Shown here: one piece after another, positions 1-12,439 of the stretch
Numbering within the stretch: the stretch's first letter is position 1
How the letters are laid out: each line of letters starts with the position of its first letter
DNA from: Linnemannia hyalina
Taxonomy: Eukaryota; Mortierellomycota; Mortierellomycetes; Mortierellales; Mortierellaceae
DNA length: 64,000 nucleotides
Direction: 5' to 3'
Assembly (NCBI GenBank): GCA_019671135.1
Contig: JAHRHY010000023.1
Coordinates: forward strand, 186,001 to 250,000
Notes under the pieces: generated by a model
Databases searched by the model: none
What the model saw: the letters and a program-made list of their open reading frames with translations, nothing else
Told to the model about the DNA's origin: nothing
Program-made: the position numbers and the translations under genes

Positions 1-3000
1 TTGGATTCTGCCCCTTTACCGAGGGTTTATCGAGGAAAAGAGCGAAAGACTAGATTAGCAACTGCTCAAAGCTCCAATAGTTTATTTATTTTGAACAAAG
101 AATTGAATCCAGACCCCTTCCCTGCTAGTCTACGATTGGGCTTTTTTTTCCTTACTCTAATTTTTATATTGAAAAAGAAGGCTAAGGGGGCCACACGACC
201 CCCTCCCACCATTTGGCATTTGGCCACAGCATGCAAGTAAAGAATGGCACAGGTGCAAAGTTGTTCCTGCTTTTGGCTGTCAGCCTGTGTTCCTCTCTTC
301 TTTTTTTGGGATATCGGCTCCCTCCTCTCCCTCTCACCCCTTCGCTTTCTTATTGTTCTTTTTTTTTTTTAAAAGAAAAATACTATTCTCCGCTTTCTCA
401 TTTCCTTCGATCCACGGCACCTCCATTTTGTTCTAAAACTACGAACCATCACCATCATCATCACCACCACTACACGTAAGGACCATTCCTTCACCATCAG
501 TTATTTATGTCTGCTTTATCGCCGATAACCTAAACGCTCAGCCAGGTTACAGATCGCTTATTCACAACAACTGGGGTTGAGATGAGCAGCCAAAAGGAAC
601 AAGGTCCATCCCGACGTCCACCGAGGAATGAAAGAGAAAAGAGGATTTCACCTGTTTGCTTGTTGATGGTTGCTTCGGAGGAGGATTTCGCAACCCTATA
701 AAAAAATAAAAATAAAAGTTCGAGTCTATTGCTTACCTGGAATATCTCTTCAGTGAATATGTTCACACCCCCTCTCTTGCCTTACGCCACCACTGCCCTT
801 TCACTCAGGACATGTACACAATAGCCATGAAATAGAAATCACGGAAGGGTTCGCCGTCTGTCTGTGCTCTCAAATGGCGTGCACGCTTTTTTTCCCTGTT
901 TGAAAGGTTAAAACTGACTATCAAACCATCCAACCTTCATTTTTGTAACCATGGTCCAATGTTCAGCAAACTACATCCTTCCTCTCCTAAGGGCAATAGT
1001 AGCAGTAAAGTAAACGTAGTGGTGAGAACAAAACATTATTCACTCTTAATCGAATTTCTTGTGCACTTCTGTTTTATAGAATCTCATTTGTCGTGGTAAA
1101 TGAGGAACGGAATGTTCACAGGAAAAAAGAAAAAAAAACTTACCGAGAAAAGAGAAATGGGTAAGCAACAGAACGAAAGAACAAAAAAAATACTCTTTCA
1201 GAAGGGCTGATACATCTTACTTATCCTGCTTTTCTCATCTCTTTTTCCCTCTGTTGATTGTTGTGGTAGAAAAGCAGGGAACAGATGCAAAGAAACATTG
1301 AGCGGAATTGAATGTAGAATTGTTCGCCTGGAATATACAACAGCGCCAGGGATGCGAAAAAGGCAATGTGTAAAAGTCATTTGTTTGTTTTGTTTCTTTG
1401 GTGTCACTCTAGGTAATCTCAATCGAGGTAAAGAAGGAAGGGAGACCAAACCTTTTTGCAGAAGTCTGTCCCCCTTCATTCGCTATCGGTCGTTCACAGC
1501 CAAAAAGTCTCCATTGCATAGTTATAAAGACCCGATAGTCCAATTGGGCTAGGGGGTAAGTAAGGCAAAGCAGAACACAGAATGAGGCGAGGTAATAGAC
1601 ACAAATAATAACGCACATGAACGTTTGGAAAGACGAGAGATAGGTCTAAGGTTGGGCTTCACACACACAGACAAAATAAAAAAGCGCCGTTGCAGATAGG
1701 TTTCGTTTTTACTTGCCAGGGATATTCTAGATAGACAGGAATGGAAGAAGAGAGAGGGGGTGTGCTAAAGTGGTAAAAAGGGTCATTAACCTGGAGCGCA
1801 TGATTGAAAGGGGAATACAAGAGTGGTAGGATTGGTCTGCCCACCGGGTCTTTGACTTCCGCTTTTGGGAGTGGACCACATCGTCTGTATCTAGAATGGA
1901 CATGTTGGCTCTCGTTGTTCAGCAGGTGCTTGTCTCCTGTTTATTTTTGGACCAACCAAATTTGTCACTGTTGAACCTTCTAAAGAACATTCAGAAGGAA
2001 CATCTTTAGGGCTAATAGGAGACGAGAGAGAAAGAGAGAGAGAGGACTAATAAGAAATTGAACCACTTGGACTCGACCCAATTCTATTACTCTCTGCATA
2101 AAACCCGTGTACCGAAAAACGAACAGAAAAATAGAATTATTGAGAGGGCAGGGGTCATGCGTGGTTGGACAATACATCGGACCCCTTTGCCTTCTTAGAA
2201 TTCCAGGAAAGGGAGGCAGATTGTTGTAGACTATATTGTGGATCGATATCTTTTGTTTGTGTTCATCCAATCCATAACTTATCCAGTCTGTCCCTTCACT
2301 CTCTTCTCACTTTAAGGTTTTTTCCTTGGGCCTTACATTAATGCTCGCTGGACGATGTGTACGAGTCAATCAAATCGGCAAAGGGCTAACACTTTGTTGC
2401 AGTATAATTTGTATGTCCAGACTACAGAGATGGAAACAATCCTCACTTCTTTCTTCTTCCTCTTTCAACACCTTCCTTGCCACCTCGACAACAAGGAATG
2501 ATTGTCGTCGCTCGACAACCATTTGTGTTCCTTGAGAAAAATTGAGTGCGATAGAGGGAAAGAGAGCGAGCGCCAATTGAATGACAAATATCCAACTGGA
2601 CCTGATGTTCTCGCCACTTGTTTCAACCATTGGACATCTCCTTCCTTGTCGTCCTCTCCCTCCTCCTCTTTTTGTGAGCACTTTCAGTAGGTCAATTTTG
2701 ACTTTGCTTTTTTTTTCTCATTGTAAAAATCTTCCCACGTGTACCGCAGAGTAGAGCGAATGATATATCCCTTCAACTGTTAGTCACCAAACTCCACCTT
2801 CTCGTCAAACAAATCTCACCCAGTAAACCACCTTCTCGAGAAACTACCAGTGACGGAAATGAGCTGGGCACTGAAGAAAATCGACTGGACGCTCACAACC
2901 TACTGTTCTCGTATTTGTAGGCTCATTATTGAGGACGTAGGAGATAAATTAAGGCGTTCTTTTTCATTCATGGTGCCAAAACCGGATGATAAGGAGAGGA

Positions 3001-3060
3001 AAGGATAAGAAAAATGGATACAGAGAAAGGGAGACTCATGCTTTCCTTGTTGGTAGAATC
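1..3060. other. Gene-poor left edge, no gene recognised
   Basis: I see no reading frame here with family-like composition. The stretch is rich in pyrimidine tracts and T or A runs (for example near 360-370 and 1125-1140), and has a CAT-type microsatellite at about 447-471. Splice-donor-like sites occur on the minus strand near 735, 1140 and 1212, so an unrecognised minus-strand gene with small exons cannot be excluded, but nothing supports one positively. Confidence 0.5.
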
Positions 3061-3062
3061 GA

Positions 3063-3932
3063 GAAGGGCGCTACCTTGATCTGACAATCCACCAGCACAA
3101 GTATAAAGCCCGCCCCGTGGAGCAGCTTATACCTCGACTTTACCCGGCTCCAGGAACTTCGCCTCTCTTCTACCGCCAACGTCGCGTGTATCGGGCGGCT
3201 GATCGAGGCGAACCCAGGTCTGAAGGTGGTGTATTGGAAGCGGTTAGGTTATCTTCGTCAAAGCCCAGAGGATCACATGGCCCTCTTCCGTTGGCGTCAC
3301 CTACGTACGCTTGGCTTGGTGGGTTGGATTCTGAACTCTGTTTATCTGCACCATATCCTGAGTAATAATGCCGACAGCTTTGAGGAAGTTCTGCTGGGGA
3401 GGTGGATTGCTAATACGAGTTTCCTTGAGGCGCCGCCTATGAACCTGGAGTGGAGTGATCTTGTAGACTTGGAGGACCAGCCAGCTTCTCAGGAGGCGGA
3501 GGTTCAGTCTGCTACTCGGACTTACCCCTCAGAAAGCGGACGAAGAACTTGCTCCCCCACAGACGGGGGAGGAAAAGTCTTTACCTTGGGCCATGTTGGA
3601 TCAATCTATTCCACATATGACGGAAGAACAGAAAGCCAAGGCCGCCGGATTGATTTAAGGACGATATCTACACTGCCAACACTGCCCCAATGTCAAGACC
3701 CCTGAACTTCAAGTCAATTGGCAATGGACAAACATTGCTACGCATACCCTTCTTTGCGCATTCCCGGCCCTAGAACCACTCATTCTTGGACTGATCGATG
3801 ACCAGGTTGGCTCGTTTCTGGCTCGGATCCTGGGAGAGTACTGTCCTAACGTCCGGGCTCTCAGGATAACGCATCTAAAGTTTGGAGCCCCACGATCCTT
3901 GAGGATCTCGAAGGATGGCGCATATTATTAAC
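3063..3932 (+). pseudogene. Decayed LRR-type (F-box/LRR-like) gene
   Basis: Three frames in succession give coherent leucine-rich repeat text. First comes a stretch ending near 3128. A second frame then reads FTRLQELRLSS, HLRTLGLVGW and LHHILSNNADSFEE. After about 3690 another frame reads FPALEPLILGLIDDQ and CPNVRALRITHLKF. The pattern of hydrophobic residues and NAD/SFEE-type repeats resembles the large F-box/LRR families of Mortierella-type fungi, which are thought to act as substrate adaptors of SCF ubiquitin ligases. Frame changes near 3128 and 3690, no F-box in view and no clean start argue for a relic. The family assignment rests on repeat pattern only. Confidence 0.55.
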
Positions 3933-4095
3933 GCCTATGAGCCTGGGAACTTGGTCCATGTCGAGTTAGCGCGGTGGGAGTAGGCCTGGTGTATATAAAT
4001 GAATAGAAAACGAAACGAGAGAAAAAACCGGTTAGCTGTGCACTGGCTAGCAAGCATCTGTACAGGCGCCGTCTCCGACAGGACGTCCAAGAGCC

Positions 4096-7000
4096 ATGAA
4101 CAATGAGACTCAGGCAAACAGTGGCCTCGGAGCTCTTTTCAGCAGCTTGGCTGGTTGGCTTTTCATCTGGATGGGGATACCCCGGGACAAAAACTCAACA
4201 GGAATCCCCATCCAGAACCAGATGAGAAGCCAACCAGCCAAACTGCTGAAAAGAGTCCCGCTACCGCTGCTGCCGCGTCGTTGCAGAGTCCATGCATCTC
4301 CCTAAAGGTAGCCGACTGGCACTCCCTTCCAGATACTTGCCTTCACTGATGTCCAGATGCCGATCCCGAAGGTGCTGTTGTCAGTGATGACTTCGCCTAG
4401 CAGGCTGCTGGTCTTGCTGGCATCCAGTTACGAGACGAGGGAGCTAAGACTGCCAAATCCATTAAGATTGCCAATGCCCCCAGAGCTAGTGCTCCCAGTG
4501 TCAATGCCCCCATTGCCAATACCGTCAGTGCCAGTACCGGTGCTTCTAGTGTAGCCAGTGCCTCCAGTGCCAGTGTTACAGTCAAGGTTACCCCTAAGAG
4601 GCGCGCGCACAAAAACCGCAACAATCGCGAAATAACAGGTAAACAAGATCAATAGTGGAATATCTCTGGCCTCATGTTTAACAATGAAATGTTTGCTAAC
4701 TACGCTCTCGTGGAGAAAAAACGTACTTAGAAGTGGCACAGGAGAGGGCCTCTACTCTTGGTGAGGATGAATATGAATATGAGAGCGAAGACGATCAATG
4801 CGACGACGCTGATGAAAATGCGTCTGTTTCCGGTTCTGAACGGTCTGTGAGTGAGATGATACTTCAGTCTGAACCCCCTGTTAAAAATAACAAATTGACT
4901 TCGGAAGGTATGTTCCAAGTGCAATACAAGGATTTCCATTTAGCATGAGAGTTGTGGCAGCGATACATGAGTCGCTAATGCCAAGTTCTTACCGCAATTA
5001 CAATAGAAAAATATCGATTGGCGGCCAAAGAGCTGGTGCATGACACTTTTATGTTGTCGCATCAGAAGACAGAACCTCAGCGGAGTGGATCGCAGGATTC
5101 CCGTCAAGAAGCATTAAATGCGGCTCGTCGAATGGAAGAGGAACTTGTAGCCAATATGCAGAGTAGTTCCACTTGTCTCGCCGACAAAACAAGAGATGCC
5201 TACAGAGTTATTTTCACAGACTACAAGGTATTTCCATGCGTCTTTTTTGTTCTTCTCTCACTCTCACTTCTGCGATCACAACGTGTTAACCATCTTTGCT
5301 TTAGAAATTCTGCAATGATAATTATAGCAGCGAGGCGTTTAGGCGCTACGAAGTGGACCCTCGCAAGGCCCTTGCCTATCTCCGATACCTGTTCGCGCAA
5401 CGGATACCCAAACATATTGGACCGAATGCAACGCGATGTGTCCGTCTGGATCGGGAAACTATTGAATCAAATCGAGTTCCCATCGAGGGAGCTACGGAAA
5501 CCGTTAACCTTGCCCGTTGTAAGTTCATATTTTACTTCGAAATAATTTAGAAGGTCAATTATATGTAAAAAGAACAACGAGTATTTGTTTTTTCTAAAGA
5601 CTCTTCTTTCAATTATCTAGATGTGGACGCGGAGGAGGCTGCTGGACGAGTGTCTCTACTATCAGTCGGCCGGCGCACAATATACACTCCTTATTCCTAC
5701 AGCAAAATTGAGCATGGCTATGCTGCCCTGAATACCCTTCAAAAACTACAGCAAGCACGGTCAACAGAGCCCAACACCTCACAATTAATGGGAACCTACA
5801 AAGCCATCGCGGACTCTATGAAGGGGTATAACAGAAGTCTTGTGGGAGGTATCCTTCGCGTCGAGCATGTTGAGAAGGATGAAAACGGGGAACTGATCTG
5901 TTCAGGCCGGGATGTTTCAACAAACAGCAACGCCACCAACTACTACACTGTCGCAGAGCATATCCGATGCTTGCTCTATGCATGGCGGCAACCTGTCAAC
6001 GGTCGCAGTATCATGATTCGGGAGCACTTTGTACTGGTGGTACGACATAGTATGCTGTTGAGGGACGAGAATGTGCGTTTTCTGGATATTTCCGACTGCT
6101 CGATGGACACCTTTGTAAAGCAACCTGGAGGAACTTAGGAAGTGGTGGCGATGGTCTTTTCTATGAGAATAGGGAAGTCAAACACAACTGGGGATGTCCA
6201 ACTTGGCATGGCCGTGCGACATACCGATGTTCGTCGGTGCAGCGTCGGTGCTTTTGCATTTTACATGTTTGAACGATTCCAGGTACACGTCTCTGTTTTG
6301 GAACTATGCTTGAAGACACTCAGTCCATGTCTTTCTTCTTTTATTAACAAAACTTTATTGCTTTTTAGGTTAATGGTGAACCGTGGCTTGATATGTATGA
6401 CCCCGAATGGACCGCAGTAAAGGTGCTTGGACAGGGCGAGAAAGTTCCTATGGTGTACAGCACAGCTCGGGATACTACAATTTCTGTGCTCAATTCACAG
6501 CATGTCTCCTGCACCAACATTACCCACTCTGGACGCCACAGCGGAGCCAAGGAAGCAGTGAGGTTGAAGATTGCGGAAGAAGACATTCGGACTGGCGGGC
6601 GTTGGGTGCAAGGGACCGGCAAGATGCACCAAGTGTACTTGGAAAAGCAACCCATCACCTTTGCCTTGGCCATGGCAGGGTTTTCCGTCAAGCCCTTTCA
6701 TCTCCGGCGGAATGAGGTCGCTCCATCCCTCGTACTGCAACGTCTCATATTTCCGTTTATCGAAAAGGCAATTGGGGACCCCGGTTCCCGTGAGAATGAA
6801 CTGTGGAGAAAAGAGTGCGATTTGGAAATGCAGGAATTCGACCCGAACAACAGCGATAACTTGGACGACGTCGAGCCATACGCGTTTGAACCCAACCCCA
6901 ACCCCTTGAAGATGAACAAGGCGACCGCTCTGGCGCAACGTTCCAACAAGAAGCATGTGCTGCGACTGATGCTCCGTTTACGCCGAGTTCTATTGCAGGA

Positions 7001-8039
7001 CGCTGCCGAATATCTCTATCGATACCCTGATATAGCCCTGTCGCCGCTGCTGGAGAAGAGTCCTGAGGTGTTCGAGAGTCAGATGTTTGATGCCTTCAAG
7101 GAGAACGTTATGATGTCTCTAAAGCGGCATGAGATAGACGTGCCCACCGATCTTCCGCCCAACGTGATGGCACTCCAGACCTGGGACTCGGCGCAAGCAA
7201 ATGAAGTTGCAGATATCAAGCGAGCACTGGCCGACATCCATGTGAGGCTGGATGCCTTTGAAGATTGTTTCACGGCCCAGCGCGACCAAAACAACTGGGT
7301 GAACGATGGGTTGGACGAGATACAGAAAACGCTTGATAGACCGCCGCCTGTTGGGCTCCAGCCTTATTTCGCTGGAATTCAACCTTTCTTCGGTCACAGA
7401 ATGCCGGCGCCAATCCCCTCTCCGCCTTTCCAGCATCAGCAACATACACAGACGACCTACATCCTGGTTTGCGGCGGCCACCATCCTCCAAACCCGGCAA
7501 TCACCAACTTCAAGCTATTCGACCAGCTTTGTCAACTGTTCAAACGCCACCAACACCAATACATAAGACCCGGAGATCCAGGTCCAGGCCGTTAGGGGTT
7601 TTGCCCACGTCCTTCAGAACGACAGAGAGAGAACGCAGCAGTACAGAGCCAAATGATTCAGGAGATCAAGCAGCATTAACGAGTATCCAGGCAGCAGTGC
7701 CAGTCGGGGACTGGTTTGTCAGGAACAATTACCCCACCAACACAAAGGCTGTATTTGAGGAGCTTGAGCGGTACGACAAATTGCTTGCAGAAAGGAAAGC
7801 CCAGGGACTACCAACAACACTCTCTGGCGCCACAATCAAGAACCTGAACAACAAAAGGAGGATACAGGAGTGTGGAATATTGTATACGTCAAAAACATGC
7901 ACGCGAAGGGCAAGGGAGGGAGAAGGTGACCAAAGGCAAAGGGAAGAAACAGGACGATGAGCATGAACAGAAACAGGATGAAGAGGAACAGGATGAAGAG
8001 GAACAGGATGAAGAGGAACAGGATGATGAGGAAGAATGA
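4096..8039 (+). pseudogene. Crypton-type tyrosine recombinase, copy 1 (decayed)
   Basis: Spliced reading: a serine/alanine-rich N-terminus (exon from about 4402, donor at 4636, next exon from 4733), an acidic segment, introns near 4908-5008, 5227-5306 and 5520-5621, then a recombinase core. The core motifs are an SAM-like helical region, the first arginine in MRIGKSN (about 6169), the HxxR box HSGRHSGA (about 6526) and a downstream tyrosine in QVYLEK (about 6635). This matches Crypton/Ndc10-like tyrosine recombinases of fungi. A coiled and proline/glutamine-rich tail follows, then a conserved GDWFVRNNYP domain and an acidic end. Damage: in-frame TAG at 6136-6138, a one-base loss near 7455 and about 140 bases missing near 7870, both judged against copy 2. 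A TATA-like box lies at 3991. The true start is uncertain. Confidence 0.75.
4130..4256. repeat. Imperfect inverted repeat (hairpin) in the Crypton 5' region
   Basis: The left arm at about 4130-4178 (TCAGCAGCTTGGCTGGTTGG and onward) is mirrored by a right arm at about 4204-4256. The loop between them is about 25 bases. The right arm carries a six-base insertion and a few mismatches. It lies across the presumed first coding exon. Confidence 0.85.
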
Positions 8040-8374
8040 ATATTCATAGAAATATTGAGCATCAATACATACATCTATACCACCATTGTTTAATATTGTT
8101 TAACTAAAAGAACTGTTAGAAAAAAAAACTCCTCGACTTTAACTTTGAACTATTTAGGAGTTGTAAAAAGGGGAAGGCATAAACTGAGTGTAAAAGGGTG
8201 AAGCGGCGCACATACGCGGGCACTTATTTCTTCTTATTGGGTTTTCCTTGTCGTGTGTGATCTGCACGATTTCCGCCCAATTCCATGTCTCGCACAATAC
8301 CATCCACTGGTTGTGATCCTTATGGACCTTTTTTCCACTGACATGTCTCAAATGCAGCCACCCTTTCTAAAGTG
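7371..8374 (+). repeat. Copy 1 of a Crypton 3' segment, inverted relative to 22353-23503
   Basis: From the GGAATTCAACCTTTC block at 7376 to the CTAAAGTGAAC block ending at 8374, the sequence matches the reverse complement of 22353-23503. The match includes coding sequence, the acidic repeat and about 300 bases of 3' noncoding DNA. The two copies differ by point changes, small indels and the roughly 140-base gap near 7870. Confidence 0.85.
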
Positions 8375-8730
8375 AACCGTTCCCTGAAATTTAATTTTTA
8401 GTCTTACCATCACCTCTGACAGCATTGAGACGGACGTGTCGAGGAAAGAAAACATGCACGCGGTCACGGTGGTCTTGTCAAAGCCAACGGGAAGCTCTCA
8501 ACGTCGTTAACTGTATGGGAACACAGCAGCTATTCTGACAACTAATTCTGACATTACAAAAAAATATTTTGACATATCTCCAAAAGCATGTTGGTTAATC
8601 TGACATGCTGTAAGAATATCTTCATCCTACGCACTCAGGATTTATGGCTTACAGGCTCGCCAGCCGTGGTCCGACAAACCACCAAAATTATGCTCGTACA
8701 ACTATCAAAGCAAGAAAGGGCAAAAGATAG
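8375..8730. other. Unique spacer, nothing recognised
   Basis: This is the DNA between the end of Crypton homology and the tRNA-Ser gene. I see no coding frame, tandem repeat or transposon end in it. Confidence 0.5.
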
Positions 8731-8811
8731 CGTCAACAGCAGGATTTGAACCTGCGCGGGAGAACCCATGTGATTTCGAGTCACACGCCTTAACCGCTCG
8801 GCCATATTGAC
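8731..8811 (-). tRNA. tRNA-Ser (CGA)
   Basis: On the minus strand it folds as a class II tRNA. The 7-bp acceptor pairs GTCAATA with TGTTGAC. The D arm is GGCCGAGCGGTTAAGGC, the anticodon stem is TGTGA/TCACA with loop CTCGAAA (anticodon CGA), the variable arm is TGGG-TTCT-CCCG, and the T arm is GCAGGTTCAAATCCTGC. The long variable arm and anticodon both indicate serine. There is no intron. It reads outward, away from the palindrome. Confidence 0.95.
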
Positions 8812-8907
8812 CTATTACTTTTTGAATATCGTAAATTGCCACCCCTATATTCACCCCTATCCCTTTTTTTCTCCATTCCCACTCTCTTTTCTTCCTTATC
8901 CTTATCC
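8812..8907 (-). promoter_or_regulatory. Upstream block of tRNA-Ser, shared with tRNA-Thr
   Basis: Read on the minus strand, the roughly 95 bases just 5' of tRNA-Ser align with the roughly 90 bases just 5' of tRNA-Thr. Shared blocks occur in the same order: GAGAGTGG(G)AATGGAGAAA, then GGTGAAT(A/G)TAGG, then GCAATT, then an A/T-rich stretch reaching the tRNA. A poly(A) tract of a retroelement abuts its outer end (8908). It may be a Pol III upstream promoter element. The function is inference. Confidence 0.6.
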
Positions 8908-9121
8908 TTTTTTTTTTTTTTTTTTTTTTTAGGCAGGGTCGACGTACAACCTGGAAGCGCAGGCCTCGGAGCTGATCTGGAAACCTCGGTGCTCCGCGAC
9001 GATCGCGTGGGAACAAAGCCAGGGTATCTCTGCCAAGGACAAGACATCCAAATACACAGGCCCCAGAGGTGACTGGAGTCAAAGATACGGTTACATCACG
9101 CACGATGGTTTCTGTCCGTGT
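8908..9121 (-). mobile_element. Poly(A)-ended retroelement 3' fragment
   Basis: On the minus strand this reads about 190 bases of GC-rich sequence ending in about 23 A residues (8908-8930), which is the typical 3' end of a non-LTR retrotransposon or other retroposed RNA. It differs from the 342-bp unit next to it and points at the tRNA-Ser gene. I could not read a protein domain in it. Confidence 0.55.
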
Positions 9122-10148
9122 GGCGCTTCGCTAGCCACACATTGTGAAGGAAGGTGCCCTAGAGCGACCAAGGACCCACGCGCTGCTGACGAGCGGTTGT
9201 TGGAGAGTTTGTTAGGAAGGAGGAGGTTGTCAATGATGGAGAGGATGGGAAGAATCCCCTTCATTCGTATCTAGTTTTATTTTCTTCCGTTTAAGCTGTG
9301 AAGAGCAGCGACAATTGTTGCGCAGAGCCAGGTTCTGGACCGGACTGCGACTGGCGGATGGTGCACTGAAGAGTTTGGTCTGTAGTCCCCTTTTACTTCC
9401 AAATAACTTCTCTATGCTGTTTGTTAGAGAAATAAAATTGTGTACGAAAAAAAAAAAAAAAAAGGCGCTTCGCTAGCCACACATTGTGAAGGAAGGTGCC
9501 CTGGAGCGACCAAGGACCCACGCGCTGCTGACGAGCGGTTGTTGGAGAGTTTGTTAGGAAGGAGGAGGTTGTCAATGATGGAGAGGATGGGAAGAATCCC
9601 CTTCATTCGTATCTAGTTTTATTTTCTTCCGTTTAAGCTGTGAAGAGCAGCGACAATTGTTGCGCAGAGCCAGGTTCTGGACCGGACTGCGACTGGCGGA
9701 TGGTGCACTGAAGAGTTTGGTCTGTAGTCCCCTTTTACTTCCAAATAACTTCTCTATGCTGTTTGTTAGAGAAATAAAATTGTGTACGAAAAAAAAAAAA
9801 AAAAAGGCGCTTCGCTAGCCACACATTGTGAAGGAAGGTGCCCTGGAGCGACCAAGGACCCACGCGCTGCTGACGAGCGGTTGTTGGAGAGTTTGTTAGG
9901 AAGGAGGAGGTTGTCAATGATGGAGAGGATGGGAAGAATCCCCTTCATTCGTATCTAGTTTTATTTTCTTCCGTTTAAGCTGTGAAGAGCAGCGACAATT
10001 GTTGCGCAGAGCCAGGTTCTGGACCGGACTGCGACTGGCGGATGGTGCACTGAAGAGTTTGGTCTGTAGTCCCCTTTTACTTCCAAATAACTTCTCTATG
10101 CTGTTTGTTAGAGAAATAAAATTGTGTACAAAAAAAAAAAAAAAAAAA
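9122..10148 (+). repeat. Left tandem array: three 342-bp poly(A)-ended retroelement units
   Basis: There are three head-to-tail units ending at about 9466, 9807 and 10148. Each begins GGCGCTTCGCTAGCCAC and ends with an AATAAA signal (in GAGAAATAAAATTGTG) followed about 10 bases later by 16-20 A residues. The units are nearly identical. A 3' UTR plus tail repeated in tandem is what template jumping by a reverse transcriptase would leave. Short frames inside it are not genes. Confidence 0.85.
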
Positions 10149-10184
10149 TCCAGCAGAGGCGGCGTCCATGCGCGTGGTTCAGAA

Positions 10185-10400
10185 CACACACGTCGACAAC
10201 TCCACCCCTCGCGTTCTGTACTCTGACGGATCTCTTCTGAGCTCAGGAACACCGGAAGTATCATAGGCCTTTGGAGTGGTGGATCTCATTCAGGACAACC
10301 CTCTGACGGTACAAGGACGAACGGATGGCCACGCGTCCTCGGCCAAGGCCGAGCTCATGGGTTTATTAGTTGCAGTCTTGTCAGCACCTCCGTGTCAAGA
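10185..10400 (+). pseudogene. Retrotransposon RNase H domain fragment (left arm)
   Basis: The frame reads RVLYSDGSLLSSGT and then, after an in-frame TAG, AFGVVDLIQDNPLT and HASSAKAELMGLLVAVLSAP. The YSDGS start and the SSAKAEL helix carry the first acidic residues of an RNase HI active site, as in fungal non-LTR elements of the Tad/I type. The rest of the polyprotein is missing. Confidence 0.65.
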
Positions 10401-10686
10401 AAGCAGACCAAGCAATAGAATGAAGTAGATAAAGAGAACCTTGATCAAGGGCTAGGAAACGAGTACGAGAAATAGGTTAAGGCGTATGTTATATTGGCGA
10501 TACCAAGTAAAGATCTATAGATTTATTATCTAAAGCCCTTTTATATTTGTTAGGGCGAAGTCACAAGAGCAAGCTCTTGTCTCGTGACAACCTCCCCTCT
10601 AGGGCCGAGTTCCAAGAGGCCTTTGGCTGGGTTTGTGAGGGTGTTGCAGATGGAACTCGCGAACAAGGTCCGGGGAATTCTTGACA
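10393..10686. mobile_element. Possible LTR-like segment (left arm; mirror at 11902-12195)
   Basis: The segment begins TGTCAAGAA and ends TTCTTGACA, a 9-bp perfect terminal inverted repeat with TG...CA ends, and is 294 bp long. It has an A/T-rich TATA-like core. No matching target duplication flanks it (CTCCG against CAGGC), so a solo LTR is only a possibility. Confidence 0.3.
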
Positions 10687-12187
10687 CAGGCGGCCGGTTC
10701 CCAGGTTCGTTCGGATACGAGGTAGCCTCTCCAATGTATATAAAGTGCTTCACAAAAGTGTTCAACCAAAACACGATTTTGCCGTTTTTTTTGAAATGCT
10801 CATTCACCAATGTTCCAGCCGGCCCCCAGATTCCAGTCATTCATTCTCTTGAATCGTAACCCCATTCACCACCACTTGCTTTTTTTTGCATGGACCGACA
10901 TTGGATCATCGCCGGAATTGAAATGCCTAACTCTGCTTGAACAGTTAAATGGATTACATGCATCACGATCTCCTTTTTCAACTTGCGGAGTCTTCGTAGT
11001 TTCTTATTACCTCTACATTTTAATGAGTTACTTCCTCAATCTTATATGACATTGTGTCAAGGTTTGGAGTTCCTACTTATAGTCTTTTGTATGTGACTTA
11101 TATGCATGATTTTACATGGGTTTAGCACGTATTTAGCTGTTTTTTTAATACCACAAGCTCAATGCACTTTTAACAGGCAAACTGAGAGCTGGTCCATGTG
11201 TAGAACATGTTGTGGGATCTAGAAGTCTTTAATATAAGAAACCAGTTACTCTCAATGAAGTGTAATACCGTGACAGGATTTAAAGTCATGCTAACTCCAT
11301 GTAACAATACTTACTTTAGTGATATCTCATGTTAACGTTGCGGTAATCCCATACCTTTTCTATGTTGCTGATCCACAACATGTTCTACACATGGACCAGC
11401 TCTCAGTTTGCCTGTTAAAAGTGCATTGAGCTTGTGGTATTAAAAAAACAGCTAAATACGTGCTAAACCCATGTAAAATCATGCATATAAGTCACATACA
11501 AAAGACTATAAGTAGGAACTCCAAACCTTGACACAATGTCATATAAGATTGAGGAAGTAACTCATTAAAATGTAGAGGTAATAAGAAACTACGAAGACTC
11601 CGCAAGTTGAAAAAGGAGATCGTGATGCATGTAATCCATTTAACTGTTCAAGCAGAGTTAGGCATTTCAATTCCGGCGATGATCCAATGTCGGTCCATGC
11701 AAAAAAAAGCAAGTGGTGGTGAATGGGGTTACGATTCAAGAGAATGAATGACTGGAATCTGGGGGCCGGCTGGAACATTGGTGAATGAGCATTTCAAAAA
11801 AAACGGCAAAATCGTGTTTTGGTTGAACACTTTTGTGAAGCACTTTATATACATTGGAGAGGCTACCTCGTATCCGAACGAACCTGGGAACCGGCCGCCT
11901 GTGTCAAGAATTCCCCGGACCTTGTTCGCGAGTTCCATCTGCAACACCCTCACAAACCCAGCCAAAGGCCTCTTGGAACTCGGCCCTAGAGGGGAGGTTG
12001 TCACGAGACAAGAGCTTGCTCTTGTGACTTCGCCCTAACAAATATAAAAGGGCTTTAGATAATAAATCTATAGATCTTTACTTGGTATCGCCAATATAAC
12101 ATACGCCTTAACCTATTTCTCGTACTCGTTTCCTAGCCCTTGATCAAGGTTCTCTTTATCTACTTCATTCTATTGCTTGGTCTGCTT

Positions 12188-12403
12188 TCTTGACACGGAG
12201 GTGCTGACAAGACTGCAACTAATAAACCCATGAGCTCGGCCTTGGCCGAGGACGCGTGGCCATCCGTTCGTCCTTGTACCGTCAGAGGGTTGTCCTGAAT
12301 GAGATCCACCACTCCAAAGGCCTATGATACTTCCGGTGTTCCTGAGCTCAGAAGAGATCCGTCAGAGTACAGAACGCGAGGGGTGGAGTTGTCGACGTGT
12401 GTG
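12188..12403 (-). pseudogene. Retrotransposon RNase H domain fragment (right arm)
   Basis: This is the mirror copy of the fragment at 10185-10400, with the same YSDGS and SSAKAEL motifs and the same in-frame stop. The shared stop means decay preceded the duplication that made the palindrome. Confidence 0.65.
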
Positions 12404-12439
12404 TTCTGAACCACGCGCATGGACGCCGCCTCTGCTGGA

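Noticed and set aside
213..479. Poly-histidine frame
   Set aside because: A CAT microsatellite. The rest of the frame is pyrimidine-rich noncoding DNA.
7889..8074. Cysteine/serine-repeat minus-strand frame
   Set aside because: It is the complement of the acidic E/Q/D repeat of the Crypton tail.
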